Source: Paramecium octaurelia (Eukaryota > Ciliophora > Oligohymenophorea > Peniculida > Parameciidae). Taken from it: 64,000 nt of DNA. The DNA lies in assembly GCA_905182995.1 (NCBI GenBank), contig CAJJDP010000107.1, positions 32,478 through 96,477 of the forward strand, given 5' to 3'. Both the position numbers and the translations under genes were made by a program. The notes under the pieces were generated by a model. That model did no database searches and was not told where the DNA came from. It saw nothing but the letters and a program-made list of their open reading frames with translations. Every line of letters begins with the position of its first letter. The stretch's first letter is position 1. Below are positions 13,308 through 23,978 of this stretch, in pieces.

Positions 13308-14302
13308 TCACAAGACAAGTGTTCTACCCAATGCAGAAGCAATTAATTCGATTCCTAAAGCCACAGTTTATGTGCCTTGAATGCGACCAATCTATTTTCA
13401 ATATTTTATAATACTTATTAAAAGTCACCAAAAAACTCTTCTCTAAATTCAGGAGTCTTTTCCAATTAAGGATTTACTTCAACCAAGTCCATTCCTACTA
13501 ATTATTTTGATGATGCTAATTTCCTAAGTAAATAATGAGCTTCCCTATAAGAAATTCCTCCATCAACTAGAGTACCAGTTCCATGTGCAAATTCAGGATC
13601 AATAGAATCAACATCGAAACTAACATGAATTGGTTTTCCTTCAAATTATTTCAGAATTCTATTCATCACTTATCCAATACCCAATTCTATGATTTCATCC
13701 ATACCATAATATACTATCTTCTAATCTCTTATAAATTCTCTCTCCATTGGATCTATATCTCTGATGGCAACATAAATGAGATTTTTTGGATCCAATCTGT
13801 GTTTTAACCACTCAAACCCTTTGATTGGTTCTGGTATGGAACCATATAGATGAGCCAATGGCATTCCATGATAGTTTCTATTTGGTCCAAGTTCATAATT
13901 GCAATCAGCATGAGCATCTACCCAAACAACTCGTAATTCATCTCCATAATGTTGTAACAAACCATGAATGGACCCACTGGCTACACTATGATCTCCTCCA
14001 ATATTAAGCATGAATTTATTTTGTTTAGCAATATCAAAGGATCTCTTATTGATTTCTCCATTGATGACACCTATTTGTTGACTGTTACGAAACTATTGAC
14101 TTTTGACGTTGTGAAGTCTGTAATTCTTACCTTAGATATCTCCCATATCATTAATTTCCCAACCCAAATTATACAAGGCTGATATGAGACCACCTTCTCT
14201 TAGTGATCTTGGTGCCAATTCTGTTCCTGTTTTTGTTTATCCTTCATGAACTGCAGAACCAAATAATCCAACAGCATTACGAACGAATTTCCACTGATTC
14301 AT
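13308..14302 (-). CDS. arginase-family ureohydrolase
   Basis: 323 aa after removal of a 23-nt intron (13392-13414) near the 3' end. The metal-binding signatures of the family are all present: GGDHS, VDAHAD and SFDVDSIDP. The N-terminal block HEGQTKTGTELAPRSLREGG and the C-terminal TVALGIELIASALGRTLV also fit arginases. Members hydrolyse arginine (or agmatine/guanidino acids) to urea using two Mn ions; the C-terminus and spacing favour arginase over agmatinase. ATG 14302 is the first in frame and lies 51 bp from the SF3A3 stop on the same strand. Confidence 0.9.
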
Positions 14303-14353
14303 TAAAACCAGAAATATTTTTTTATATTTTAACTTATATCACGGCTTATATTT

Positions 14354-15958
14354 TCACAACAATCCCTACTTTTTTAAATCGTAATAAGTTTTCTTGTTTA
14401 ACAGATTTCCATCTGTATCTTCATATTCCTCCTCATATTCTGGTCTGAACTTGCTTCTTTCTTGATCCTATTGGATTTTTTTGTACAAACTGATAGCATC
14501 CTGAATTTTAGTGATTTCCTTAAAATGCAAAGTATTTGGTATTCTCAGACATCTAAAAAATAATAGAATCAAATACCTCATGCCATAAGAATGTCTCCAA
14601 CCTTGAAAGTGATCTTCAAAAGCCTTTCTTCCCCAATAAGAAGTATTCCCACATATTTCACATTTATATTCAACACCCAAGCCATGTAGTTTGTATAACC
14701 AATATGGAATAGGTCTTCCATCCCATCCCAATGGTAAATTCTTTGGATTATAGATTGGACTTTCATCTTCACTACTGGCTTCTTCAGGTTGATCTACGTA
14801 ATGTAATTATGCAATTATACCTAATTATTAATCTTAAACTGGAACAGCTTCTTCATCTTCGTTTTCTTCATATCTTCTACTTTATTTCTTTCTCACTAAA
14901 TTCATTGTGTCATTCAATTGCTATTATAGAGTATCCTTGTATTATAAGATGGCCACTTCTAAATAAGCCATCCTCTTTTTCCATTGTCCTTCATTGTCTT
15001 CCTTGGGTAATTCTTATTGATTGCTAGCTTAAATGACTTGTTCTATTTGCTTTTCTTTTAATTTGGCCAATGCTTTGTGTTTTTTGCCATCAAAATGATT
15101 TACAAAGGTATTTTCATTTTAGAATTTCTTTTAACATGCTTCACAATAATGAGGATGTCCTCTCATTTCTTCAGTTTCTTCCTTTCTATGCTCCCAACCC
15201 TTAACTTGACCATTTTCCCATTAGGTTTAAAAATCAATATCTATTTTTTATTCAATTTTGCTAACATCTTATAAAGGATTTACCTAAAATAAATTAATGA
15301 TCTACTCTTTAATAAAAACTACGCAAATAATCCAACATATTGATGAGATATCTCTTGTATTTGCTTCCCTCCTTTTCTTTGATATAGAGTGGGATGTCAT
15401 GAAAATTTTAAAAGTTTTGCAAATACCACAAATAATCCCCAATTTTGATTTTGTTGCTTTCCTTTAACTTTTTGAGATTCAAGAATTCCTTATAGCTAGC
15501 ATGCATATCAAGAAATCTACCATGATGTTCTTCTCCCGAGAAATAGGGTTCTTTGAACGGCGGTGCAAATGCTTATTCATAGTAAAATTCGACCTGAACA
15601 CATTTAAGTTAACATAATGTACTTTATTTTGCATAGTTTACACATTGGTGACTCTCTTATGATAATCTTTGATTTCCTTAAATCTTTCATAGAAGTTCTC
15701 CCAGACATCTCCAGAGCCTCCAACTCCTTAGAGATAATTCATCTCTTCCTTCTTCCAACCATCAGCACCATCAATTAATATCAATGCGTCGGCTGCTGTC
15801 TTTTGCGCCATTTAAATCAAATTGTGGGTTCTGTGATCCAGCAGCACAGACTAATTTGGAATCACTTGTTTGCTCTGCATACAAAATACGATGGTCTTTT
15901 CAATGACTTCGATCTGAGAAAAGGCTGATCTCACCTATTCCAAGTAAGTGCTCGACAT
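14354..15958 (-). CDS. SF3A3: splicing factor 3A subunit 3 (SF3a60/Prp9)
   Basis: 509 aa, close to the roughly 500 aa of animal SF3A3, after removing introns of 24 (14553-14576), 22 (15284-15305) and 29 nt (15594-15622). An N-terminal helical region is followed by a U1-type zinc finger (HYCEACQKKF..HFDGKKH) and the matrin-type finger [22 protein letters not shown], then [13 protein letters not shown] and a C-terminal [14 protein letters not shown] as in SF3A3. The 24-nt intron splits the GMRCL signature, confirming the splice model. It is a component of the SF3a complex of the U2 snRNP, acting in the nucleus. Confidence 0.95.
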
Positions 15959-16177
15959 TAAAATATATTGTATATTAATTAAATTATACAATGATATATT
16001 AAAAAGTTAATAAAAACAATCAAATTCTTTCGATTGCATTAAATATTTTGATTATCACTATGTATTTATTCGATTTAGAATAATTATTCAAATGAAAAGT
16101 GAAAGTCTACATGTGAGAAATTGAAAAATCCAAAAGATTATGGAAAAGTATGCAAAAAGTTAAAATAATTTTAATTT

Positions 16178-17471
16178 ATGAATTACCTCAACTACGATTT
16201 TATTGCATCCACACATTTACATTACTTGAAGAGTTATCGTTATAAGGGTACAGATCAGTCCCTCTTATACAATTACATCCTCTCTCCTTTGGCTGAATTA
16301 TGCCTAAGATTTGTACCCATGAATGTTGCGTATTTGAATTTGATCCAACCCTTATTATTAGACCTAATGTATTAACATTGATGGGATTGGCATGTATAAT
16401 CTTACCACATATACTCTACTTTTTTGTGATGGGTGACAACTTTGCGGGATTCATACCAAATTGGTTGCTCTGGCTTACAGCCCTGTTGCACATGCTCTAT
16501 ATGGTACTATATGTATTTTAAGAAGAATTTCGACAATTTGGACGGCAAGCAAGCTAGGAGAACAAGTAAAAATAAAATAAATGTTTATAAGAAAATTCCT
16601 CACCTCTTGGAATGATTTTGGATCACAATTTCGATTCCATGATCATTTTGTTATAGGGTATTAATCTTGCTTTTATGTTCTTCAAATAGGCACTAGCATG
16701 ACTACCGCAATGCAATTTGGCAATACCATTTTCTCCGTCATCCTCTACATTATCCCCTCTGTACCATTTTATATCATCGCACATGAAGAATATTACACAC
16801 ACGAGATGAATTTGCCAATAATCAATGCAGCCGCAGAAGGCACCGTAAGTGTGGCTGTAATCTTCGCAGCAACTGCCTATTATGGTATTGATCAACACTT
16901 AATTAGGATGCGGCATGTGGGTATAAAAATTGCCATGGTTCTTCAATTATCAGATCAACTAATTTGTTATGCTTATGTTCATCATTTCGGTTATTATAAC
17001 TATGCCAGCTGTGTAAAATATATGCTCTAAACTATTAGGTTCCTCAAAATCAAAAAGTTTACTTCCATCACTTCCTTATTAAAGTAACTAAGATATTTTT
17101 TCTTTTTCAACATTGTCATTCTCTACAGCATCATATTTTCTCAAAGTAATGTGATTTAAAATCATGTGAGAGCTTATATGTATACTGTTGGATTCACTAT
17201 GTCAAAAGCAGTTGGTGTTGTTGCTCTTAATCATGTCAGTAATCAAAAGTTACCAGAATATTAAAATTCAATTTACATCTATGTTGTCATTTTCCTTAAT
17301 ACGATTTCCGGATAAATACTTGGACAATCAATTATAAACGAAGGATTTTTAATTTAATTTGCTGCCACTGCAAGTTTTTTAATTCATATTCATTTTCTAT
17401 ATAATGTAGCAAGATAAATATCAGAAGCACTAAACATTAAAATTTTTTAAATCAATTCAATAAACAAATGA
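16178..17471 (+). CDS. choline/ethanolamine phosphotransferase (CDP-alcohol family)
   Basis: 393 aa after four introns: 16330-16361, 16504-16525 (or 16504-16522), 16566-16591 and 16658-16689. Splicing assembles the full CDP-alcohol phosphotransferase signature DG-x2-AR-x8-G-x3-D-x3-D from two exons (LDGKQARR, then SSPLGMILDHNFD). The rest is strongly hydrophobic with about eight predicted membrane segments, and an ALNHVS block near the end resembles the NH-containing loop of CEPT1/EPT1. It makes phosphatidylcholine or phosphatidylethanolamine from a CDP-alcohol and diacylglycerol in the ER. The head-group preference is not evident. TGA 17469-17471. Confidence 0.93.
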
Positions 17472-17760
17472 CATTATATAAAATAAATGGCTTTATGGAA
17501 TTTATTTATATTTCACTTTATTTTACTGTCTTGACCATTCTCCTTATTAAGTAGATCTACAGAGCCAAACACATCGCAAGTCCCCTTCCACTAACACAAT
17601 TTCTCTGAGTTTGACAAACCTTCTCAAAATTCGTATCAATCTACCAAAACTGTATATCCATTCTCCCACATCAACAGAAATATCAATTATACATGAACCA
17701 AATTTCTAATGATCCATCTCAGACTATTTATTAAATTCCTACACAATAACTATCAAGCTA

Positions 17761-17834
17761 GCCCTCCTAGCTCAGTTGGTCAGAGCGTTGGCCTTTTAAG
17801 CCAAATGTCAAGGGTTCGACCCCCTTGGAGGGCG
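17761..17834 (+). tRNA. tRNA-Lys (anticodon UUU)
   Basis: A complete cloverleaf of 74 nt: acceptor GCCCTCC pairs with GGAGGGC, D-arm GCTC/GAGC, anticodon stem TTGGC/GCCAA with loop CTTTTAA (anticodon TTT), T-arm AAGGG/CCCTT with loop TTCGACC, discriminator G. No intron and no encoded CCA. It decodes AAA/AAG Lys; it is not one of the special Gln tRNAs for UAA/UAG. Confidence 0.95.
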
Positions 17835-17838
17835 GTTC

Positions 17839-17847
17839 TTTTTTTTT
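17839..17847 (+). terminator. RNA polymerase III oligo-T terminator of tRNA-Lys
   Basis: A run of nine T begins 5 bp after the tRNA, followed after one A by a further run of eight T, typical of Pol III termination. Confidence 0.8.
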
Positions 17848-18247
17848 ATTTTTTTTATTATAATTTTTTAATAATTAACATAACAAATAACAAAAGAACT
17901 TTAAAATTCAAGAGCTTATTAATTTGATTAAGAAATTGATTCAAATTTTAACAAAAACCAATAATATGAGAATTTTCTAATAAAGCCAACAATTAAGAAT
18001 TGTGATAATTATCCACATGATGGAGACCTAGATAGAATTTATATAGCAGAAATACTATATGTGATATAATTCTGATATTGAAATAAAAATATATTACAGA
18101 CCATTATTTTTTCACTTAAATTGTGTTGAGACTTTTCTTTTAATTTTGATGAAAAAAGTTGAATAACATTTGGTTAAAAACATTTCTTTATCACATCCAA
18201 ATTTTACAATAGCAATTCATATTTGTTTAATTATTTATTAATTAAAT
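17848..18247. other. A+T-rich spacer
   Basis: About 400 bp between the tRNA terminator and the 3' end of the DUSP-domain gene. I see no supported gene or repeat. Confidence 0.5.
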
Positions 18248-19221
18248 TCAAACTTAAAAGAAATCATTTTACTCTAAAGATTACTTTATTTCTTATTGGG
18301 ATTTCAGAGTCAATTCATTTGATTGATGCTTCATGTTTTGTTCTAAAATCTCTAAAAATTCCTACTTGCTATGTTAATCTATTAGTTTATTGATTATTTT
18401 ACTTTATTGAATTTATCGATCTTCTCCATCAGTTTCGATCTCTTGTTCTATGTCCTCCAAAGTCATATTTGGGCATGATAAGATTATTTAGGTCTCTTTT
18501 GTTATCCCTATGTCTTTCAAGAGCTAATTCCCTTAAAATGGTACTTTCTTCCCATTATAGTAAAGATGACCTTGGTTTATAAACTTTTGTGAGTCCAATT
18601 TATGTTCAATAATGGTGAAGAGAAAATTTTGAAATTTAGTCAATCCTATCCAAGGACATGCTGGCATTTTTATTGCCAACATGTTACTCTTATCATCTTT
18701 TTCTACAATCACAAAAATCAAGTAGAATGTCTCATCGCAAATGCAATATCCTTATTCTAAATTGTCACAAAAAGAGTAATTTCTCATACCTTATAGAACT
18801 TTAGTAACAAACACGATTACTTCGTAATCTAAATTCATTTTTCATCATACTGTATACCTGCATGAAAACACATGTTGAGTAATTTCCAAATATCTATTGA
18901 AACTATATAGTAATCTCTAAATTATATAAGCCCAGGTTTCAACTTATGAACTTTACGAAAATTTATGCTATGTTATTAAGGTACCATATAGCAATCTAAA
19001 TTTGGATTAAAATCTTGAATAATGTCACAGATATTATGATTTTTAATCTATCCAAGTTGTTAAATGTCAGCTTCTCTTGGATTCTCTAAGAAAGTCTGAA
19101 ATTGTGTGTACCTGATAATTAATACAAATCAGTACCATTTTTCAGAGATTGCATATGCATATCCTTCCTTTATTTAAGCATTCTTGGACACATATCCTTT
19201 GTAAAATTCTCTATCAAACAT
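18248..19221 (-). CDS. DUSP-domain protein (USP N-terminal-like)
   Basis: 306 aa after introns of 29 nt (18829-18857) and 24 nt (19112-19135). Residues about 20-120 resemble a DUSP domain of ubiquitin-specific proteases: YAISEKW at its start and KLKPGLIQFRDYYIVS near its end. Later, WIGLTKFQNFLFTIIEHKL and LYYNGKKVPF suggest a ubiquitin-like fold. The C-terminus is acidic and Gln-rich. No Cys/His protease boxes are present and the protein ends here, so it appears to be the accessory N-terminal part of a USP without a catalytic domain. The assignment is moderate because both domains are divergent. Confidence 0.6.
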
Positions 19222-19464
19222 TTCCTCAGTATAAAAATTATTTTAAATTAATCCTCTATAATATAATTATATTATAAATATACTTACAAGCAACAATATA
19301 ATAGAATAATTGATATCTAAGTTAGTCAAATCTAGTGGATATTGGAGTATAAAAATATTTTCTTAATGAATTTAGAAATCAGATAATTATTAGCTTAATT
19401 ATATGTTGAAAAAAACTTTTATGATATCACTTGAATCACAAATATTAATGCAAATAATGAAATT

Positions 19465-20550
19465 ATGACATTAGATATTGGTTCAAAATAATTAGGGGAT
19501 TCTTTAAGCCTTCTATATCAAAGAAATAACTTCTAAAACTAGGAATTATTAAAATATACTATTTTTCTAAAGATGCTATAATCTTCAATGAGAAATTAAA
19601 CTTTTTATATTGATATTCTTGCACTTTAAGATCTAGAGCAGATAAAAATAAGAGGTCTAAATAAAATTAACAACAAACCCTAATTTCAAACAATAAAATT
19701 ATTGATTCTGAGTTACATATTTGAATTTGGTAAAGTTCATTATCTATTACCTCTTATAAATGATACCAGTCACTGAAAAATGAGGAAAAAAAGTATATCT
19801 TCTTTGGAAGAGGAACCATTATAAACTTTAATAAGATCTAAAACAAAATTATAATCGATCATATCAAAATCTTCATCTATATCAAAATCAAATAATTAAT
19901 TAAAATGAAGGAGGGTTCGATGGTGATAAAGAATAGGGGTAAGTCAAATTCAAAAGAATTCAAGTAAATTCCATTTTCTAGGTACTTTGCCTTAAGGAAG
20001 CATCTATAAATTGAAATCATCAAATTCATATTTATTTTCAAAGTATTGACTTCCATAATAAATGATTTTAATCAGTTTTAGAAGAATAGAGACTTTCACA
20101 ACGATTAAAAGGTGTAAGAGAAAAAATAGATATGAAAGTTATTTTTTCAAAAATTTGAAATTTGTGAAACATTCATTTTATAATTCTCAAGCAAATGATC
20201 TAATAAGTAACAAAAAAATCAAAATAGTATCTATCTCTCACTTTGTGCACCCTTTAAATCTCAATTTTGAAATCTCTCAACTTTAAAACTTTACTAATTA
20301 ATAATAAATCTTAAAATACTCTCTTAATATATATTTTTAATCAGATTTCTTCTTGATTGGTTAGCTTTCATTATCATAAGAGAAAGTAATTTGTTTATTT
20401 TAGCGTAATTCTTAATTAGATTCGAACACAAGATTTTATATGTAATTGATATATCATAACATAGAAAATCGATTATTTTCTTTGTAGTTCCCTATCTTGA
20501 AATTAGCTGATTCTTCATTTTTGTATTCCATTTTTTAAATTCATTTATGA
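19465..20550 (+). CDS. hypothetical protein, 331 aa
   Basis: Three introns (35 nt at 19735-19769, 22 nt at 19943-19964, 33 nt at 20043-20075) join blocks that are open in different frames into one 331-aa product; the total is divisible by three and ends at TGA 20548-20550. It is rich in Ile, Lys, Phe and Gln. Segments such as KKYIFFGRGTIINF and FHFLGTLPQGSIYKL could be beta strands of a cupin or cyclic-nucleotide-binding-like fold, but no diagnostic motif is present and I do not assign a function. It is divergent from the DUSP gene with 243 bp between starts. Confidence 0.55.
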
Positions 20551-20664
20551 TTTAAGTACTATTAATATTTCTATTTTTCAGATATATATTATTATGATGA
20601 AAAGGGGTTTATAAAAAAGTTATTATACAATGATTGATAAATATAATAAATAGATTATTAACGA

Positions 20665-22182
20665 ATGCTTGGCAGCAGACGAGTCCGTTCCCATGATTCA
20701 TCACTCACAAATTTGGATGCTTATAATCAAAATTGTCAAGCAAGAGTACACATCAACCATCACCAATTTAAAACACTTAAGTGTGAGAGTTAACATCAAA
20801 TCGATTAAAAAAAGTTTTGTCCTTTTTTTCATGATGAATCTGACCGAAGACGCGATCTTAAGGAGCATTCATACTAGTAAATAGGATTAACAATTATTTT
20901 TTTAATTTATAGATGCTAATTGTGTCCATAAGCAAATAAATGCCCAAGAGGAGATTAGTGCTAATGGTCTCACAATAAGGTTGAGCAAGTCTATCATCCG
21001 AATAGATATAAAACAAAATATTGTACTCATTTAATGGATTGTGAATATGGAGTTTACTGCTCATTTGCTCATTCGGAGCAAGAGTTAATTATCCCAGTAA
21101 AGTTGGATGGAATGGTTTAAGATAAAAATTTTTGGATGTATCAATATAAAACAGTGTGGTGTCCTCATACGGTCAAGTAAATATACTTCTTTTAACGTGA
21201 TAGTCATGATAGAGCATCTTGTGTTTATGCTCACAATGCTTAGGATTTTAGAAGAGACCCAAAAATATTACAGCCAAAAGAATGTCCTCATTGGAACAAA
21301 ACTAATCAAATTTTAAATTATGACAAGGGAGGATGTCCAGATTAAGAAGCCTGCAAATATTGTCATGGATGGAAGGAGTATGAATACCACCCTTTGATCT
21401 ATAAGACTAAACCTTGTACATAGTAGAACTGTTCGAAGAAATAAGGAGAATGTGCTTTCTTTCATTCTGAATAAGAGAAAAGGTAATCTTAAGTGTGCAT
21501 TTAGGGTGCGCAAATAAGTTGCGGAAAATTCTTGGGTTATTGAAGAACCTAACATTCATGTAGAAGCGAAAAGACAGCCATACAAGAACACCTCAAATTA
21601 TTCAGGACCTATAATACCCAATTATATTCCTTAGGATTACTTGAACAGAGGGAAGATGGAAATCGGATAACCCTTTTGTTAATAGTCAGTCACAAACACT
21701 AAAACTTCTGATTCTCAATCTAGAAGAGGTTCTGATTTTTCAGATGGTTCCAAAACACAAAAGAAGAAACTCAATAGTTAATAACAATATTAATCTCAAA
21801 AAAAGCCTCGCACTGCTCCTGTTACTCCAGACCAAAAGCAGTTAATGGGTAGCAATTACACTATGAAAATACAAAACAATGTACAAACTAATTCTTATCT
21901 TACTTATTCGAAAAAACTCTATGAAGAAATTTTGAAGTTACAGGAAGTAATTATTTACATAAATTCTAGGGAGAGTATATCTATAAAATTCTCTAAGGTT
22001 TCAAAATATAAGAGAAGAAGCTTATGCAGATGAGTGATGAGTAAATCCAAGAACTCAATCTCACTGAGCATCAAATTACTCAACTTATTTAGGCATTAGC
22101 AGCCATAAAATAAGAACAAAGATATGATGAAACATGTGGAGATGAAATTCTTAGTTTGATTTCAAACTAAGGCAAATTTTGA
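20665..22182 (+). CDS. CCCH zinc-finger protein, unkempt-like
   Basis: 467 aa after four introns (20877-20912, 21177-21203, 21518-21545, 21947-21969). The 36-nt and 27-nt introns each reconnect zinc-finger residues. A series of CCCH-type fingers occupies residues about 45-250: KKFCPFFH, CPQANKCPRGDQCQWSH, YKTKYCTHLMDCEYGVYCSFAH, WCPHTV..CVYAH, then GGCPDQEACKYCHGW and YKTKPC..ECAFFH. This arrangement resembles unkempt and plant tandem-CCCH proteins, which bind mRNA and regulate translation. The C-terminal third is Gln/Ser-rich, then helical. Its stop is only 20 bp from the next start. Confidence 0.85.
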
Positions 22183-22202
22183 AATTTTCAATATACATAA
22201 AT

Positions 22203-22936
22203 ATGACCAAAAATAAATTTTCCCATATTATTAATAACTAAATGAGCTGGTAGTAAAAGTTGAAAAAATAAATTGGAACATCACCGTATTCAGAAATTAA
22301 GCAACTAAGATTCAACAACCTCCAACTCAACAAACTCCCAGAGGATTTTGTTTCCGAACTTCATAAATGTACCAATCTGGAGATTCTTAGTTTAAATTAA
22401 TGTGGTATCAGATCTCTTGAAAATTTGTAATAAATGTGCTCTGTCACTCAACTTGAGTATTTAGACAACTTTACAACTTCAAAGACATTATAATAAATTG
22501 CCAAGGCATTCCCCAATCTTGAAGTATTAATTGCAGGAGGGAATTTTTTACGGGAACTGACAGACTTAGACGCTCTGAAACCTTTGGCCAAATTAGAGAC
22601 TCTCAACATTATGAACGGTATAAACAAACCAGTATTCATTTATTTGTGATTTACAAGGATTCAGATATTCGAAAATACGCTTTTGAAATATTGCCGAAGT
22701 TGAGACTCTTAGATGAAAAGGATAAATATGGATAGATATATGTTGAGCCCAAATAAGAAAAGAAACAACTTGAAGTTGAAACTCAAATAAATATGGAATA
22801 AGAGGAAGTGAGTTAAGAAGATGAAGAATCTGCACTTTGTTCAGATGATAGCAATGAGGAAGAAGAGTCTGATGGTGACGATGAGGATGACAGCGATTTA
22901 AGCGATTTCATTGAAAAAAAAGTAAAAAATGAGTGA
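22203..22936 (+). CDS. ANP32-like acidic leucine-rich-repeat protein
   Basis: 235 aa after a 26-nt intron (22632-22657). Residues 30-150 contain leucine-rich repeats (LEILSLNQCGIRSLENL, AFPNLEVLIAGGN, LAKLETLNIMNG) and a cap-like LPKLRLLDEKDKYG. The tail (about 190-235) is a long run of Asp, Glu and Ser. This is the plan of ANP32 acidic nuclear phosphoproteins, which act as histone chaperones and phosphatase regulators. The LRR block is somewhat irregular near residues 80-100, where a further intron or divergence is possible. Head-to-tail with the CCCH gene, 20 bp spacing. Confidence 0.8.
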
Positions 22937-23103
22937 TTTTTATGTGTACTTCATAAATGGTTTACTTCTTCATAAGAATAATCTTTCTTTCATATGATAA
23001 ACTATCATCTTAAATCACATTATAAATGAAATTACAAAAGATCAGAATAATAGGGATTGACTTCTTCAGAACAATATTAATTATAATTATACATATAATG
23101 GTT

Positions 23104-23836
23104 TCATTTCGACATCATTTAGCCAACAAATTAAGTAACTACTTTGCTTGTAATGTCACCTTACAAATCTTTCATTTTCTTTTTATGATCTCCATTACAT
23201 TTATAGTAACCAAACAAATTTGTCCAACATAATGACAATCCGATTACGTCTATTACAAACTAATTTAATTGCAAAGCAGAAATACTTTCATCAATGTAAA
23301 TGAGATCATGTTGGAAAACGTAAATATTGCCCAAGCCAAAGTAAATCCCAATTGGGCTGTCCAAAAGAAGGTCTTATCCACTGCATTCACCTATTTGTTT
23401 GGCATAGAGTAGAATTCCCATTTTGAAGATCCGTCTTCTAAAATTATATTCTCCCACTTTAATCCAACCAACAATCTACATTTTAGGTGTAAATCTAATA
23501 CCTTCCAGTTATATTCTTGACTGTCCAAAAATCAAATGCTGAAAAGATTATCACCAAAATGAATGACCAAATGCTATCACCAAATATGAGATAAAATATT
23601 AATGCAAGTGCTTTGAATAAAAATGTAAAAATGCAGGCTTTTGGATGTGATGCATGATTCAAATCATAGTTTGATGTTTAAAGAGGAATCGATTCTGAAG
23701 TTGAAGCTACAGACAGTTTAGTTGGTTCGTCAGTTGATGTTTGAATTAATGGTTTGGATGGAGCAGATGGCATCTCCTACATCTAAATCTTAAAATGTAA
23801 GTCCTATGGAGTTAAAGATGTTCATACGTCTTCCAT
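23104..23836 (-). CDS. TVP23: TVP23/FAM18 Golgi membrane protein
   Basis: 218 aa after three introns (26 nt at 23260-23285, 26 nt at 23476-23501, 24 nt at 23804-23827). Signatures: NHASHPKACIFTFLFKALAL, then AFDFWTVKNITGR joined across an intron to LLVGLKWE, and at the C-terminus LCWTNLFGYYKCNGD. Four membrane segments are apparent, as in the TVP23 family, a conserved Golgi/trans-Golgi protein linked to vesicle traffic. The first intron lets translation start at ATG 23836 (MEDD...); ATG 23782 is an internal alternative. Confidence 0.92.
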
Positions 23837-23978
23837 TAGTATTAATCCGAAATTTTTTAATATAAAAAAATTAAAGTATTTTTCATTAACAATGGAATAT
23901 GATGAAACAACACATTCCTATTAAATTATTAAATTGGATAAGATTATGGTTAATTAAAATTAGAGAACATAACTTTAT

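Noticed and set aside
17761-17834. Possible suppressor-type Gln tRNA for UAA/UAG
   Set aside because: The anticodon loop CTTTTAA gives UUU, hence Lys, not UUA or CUA.
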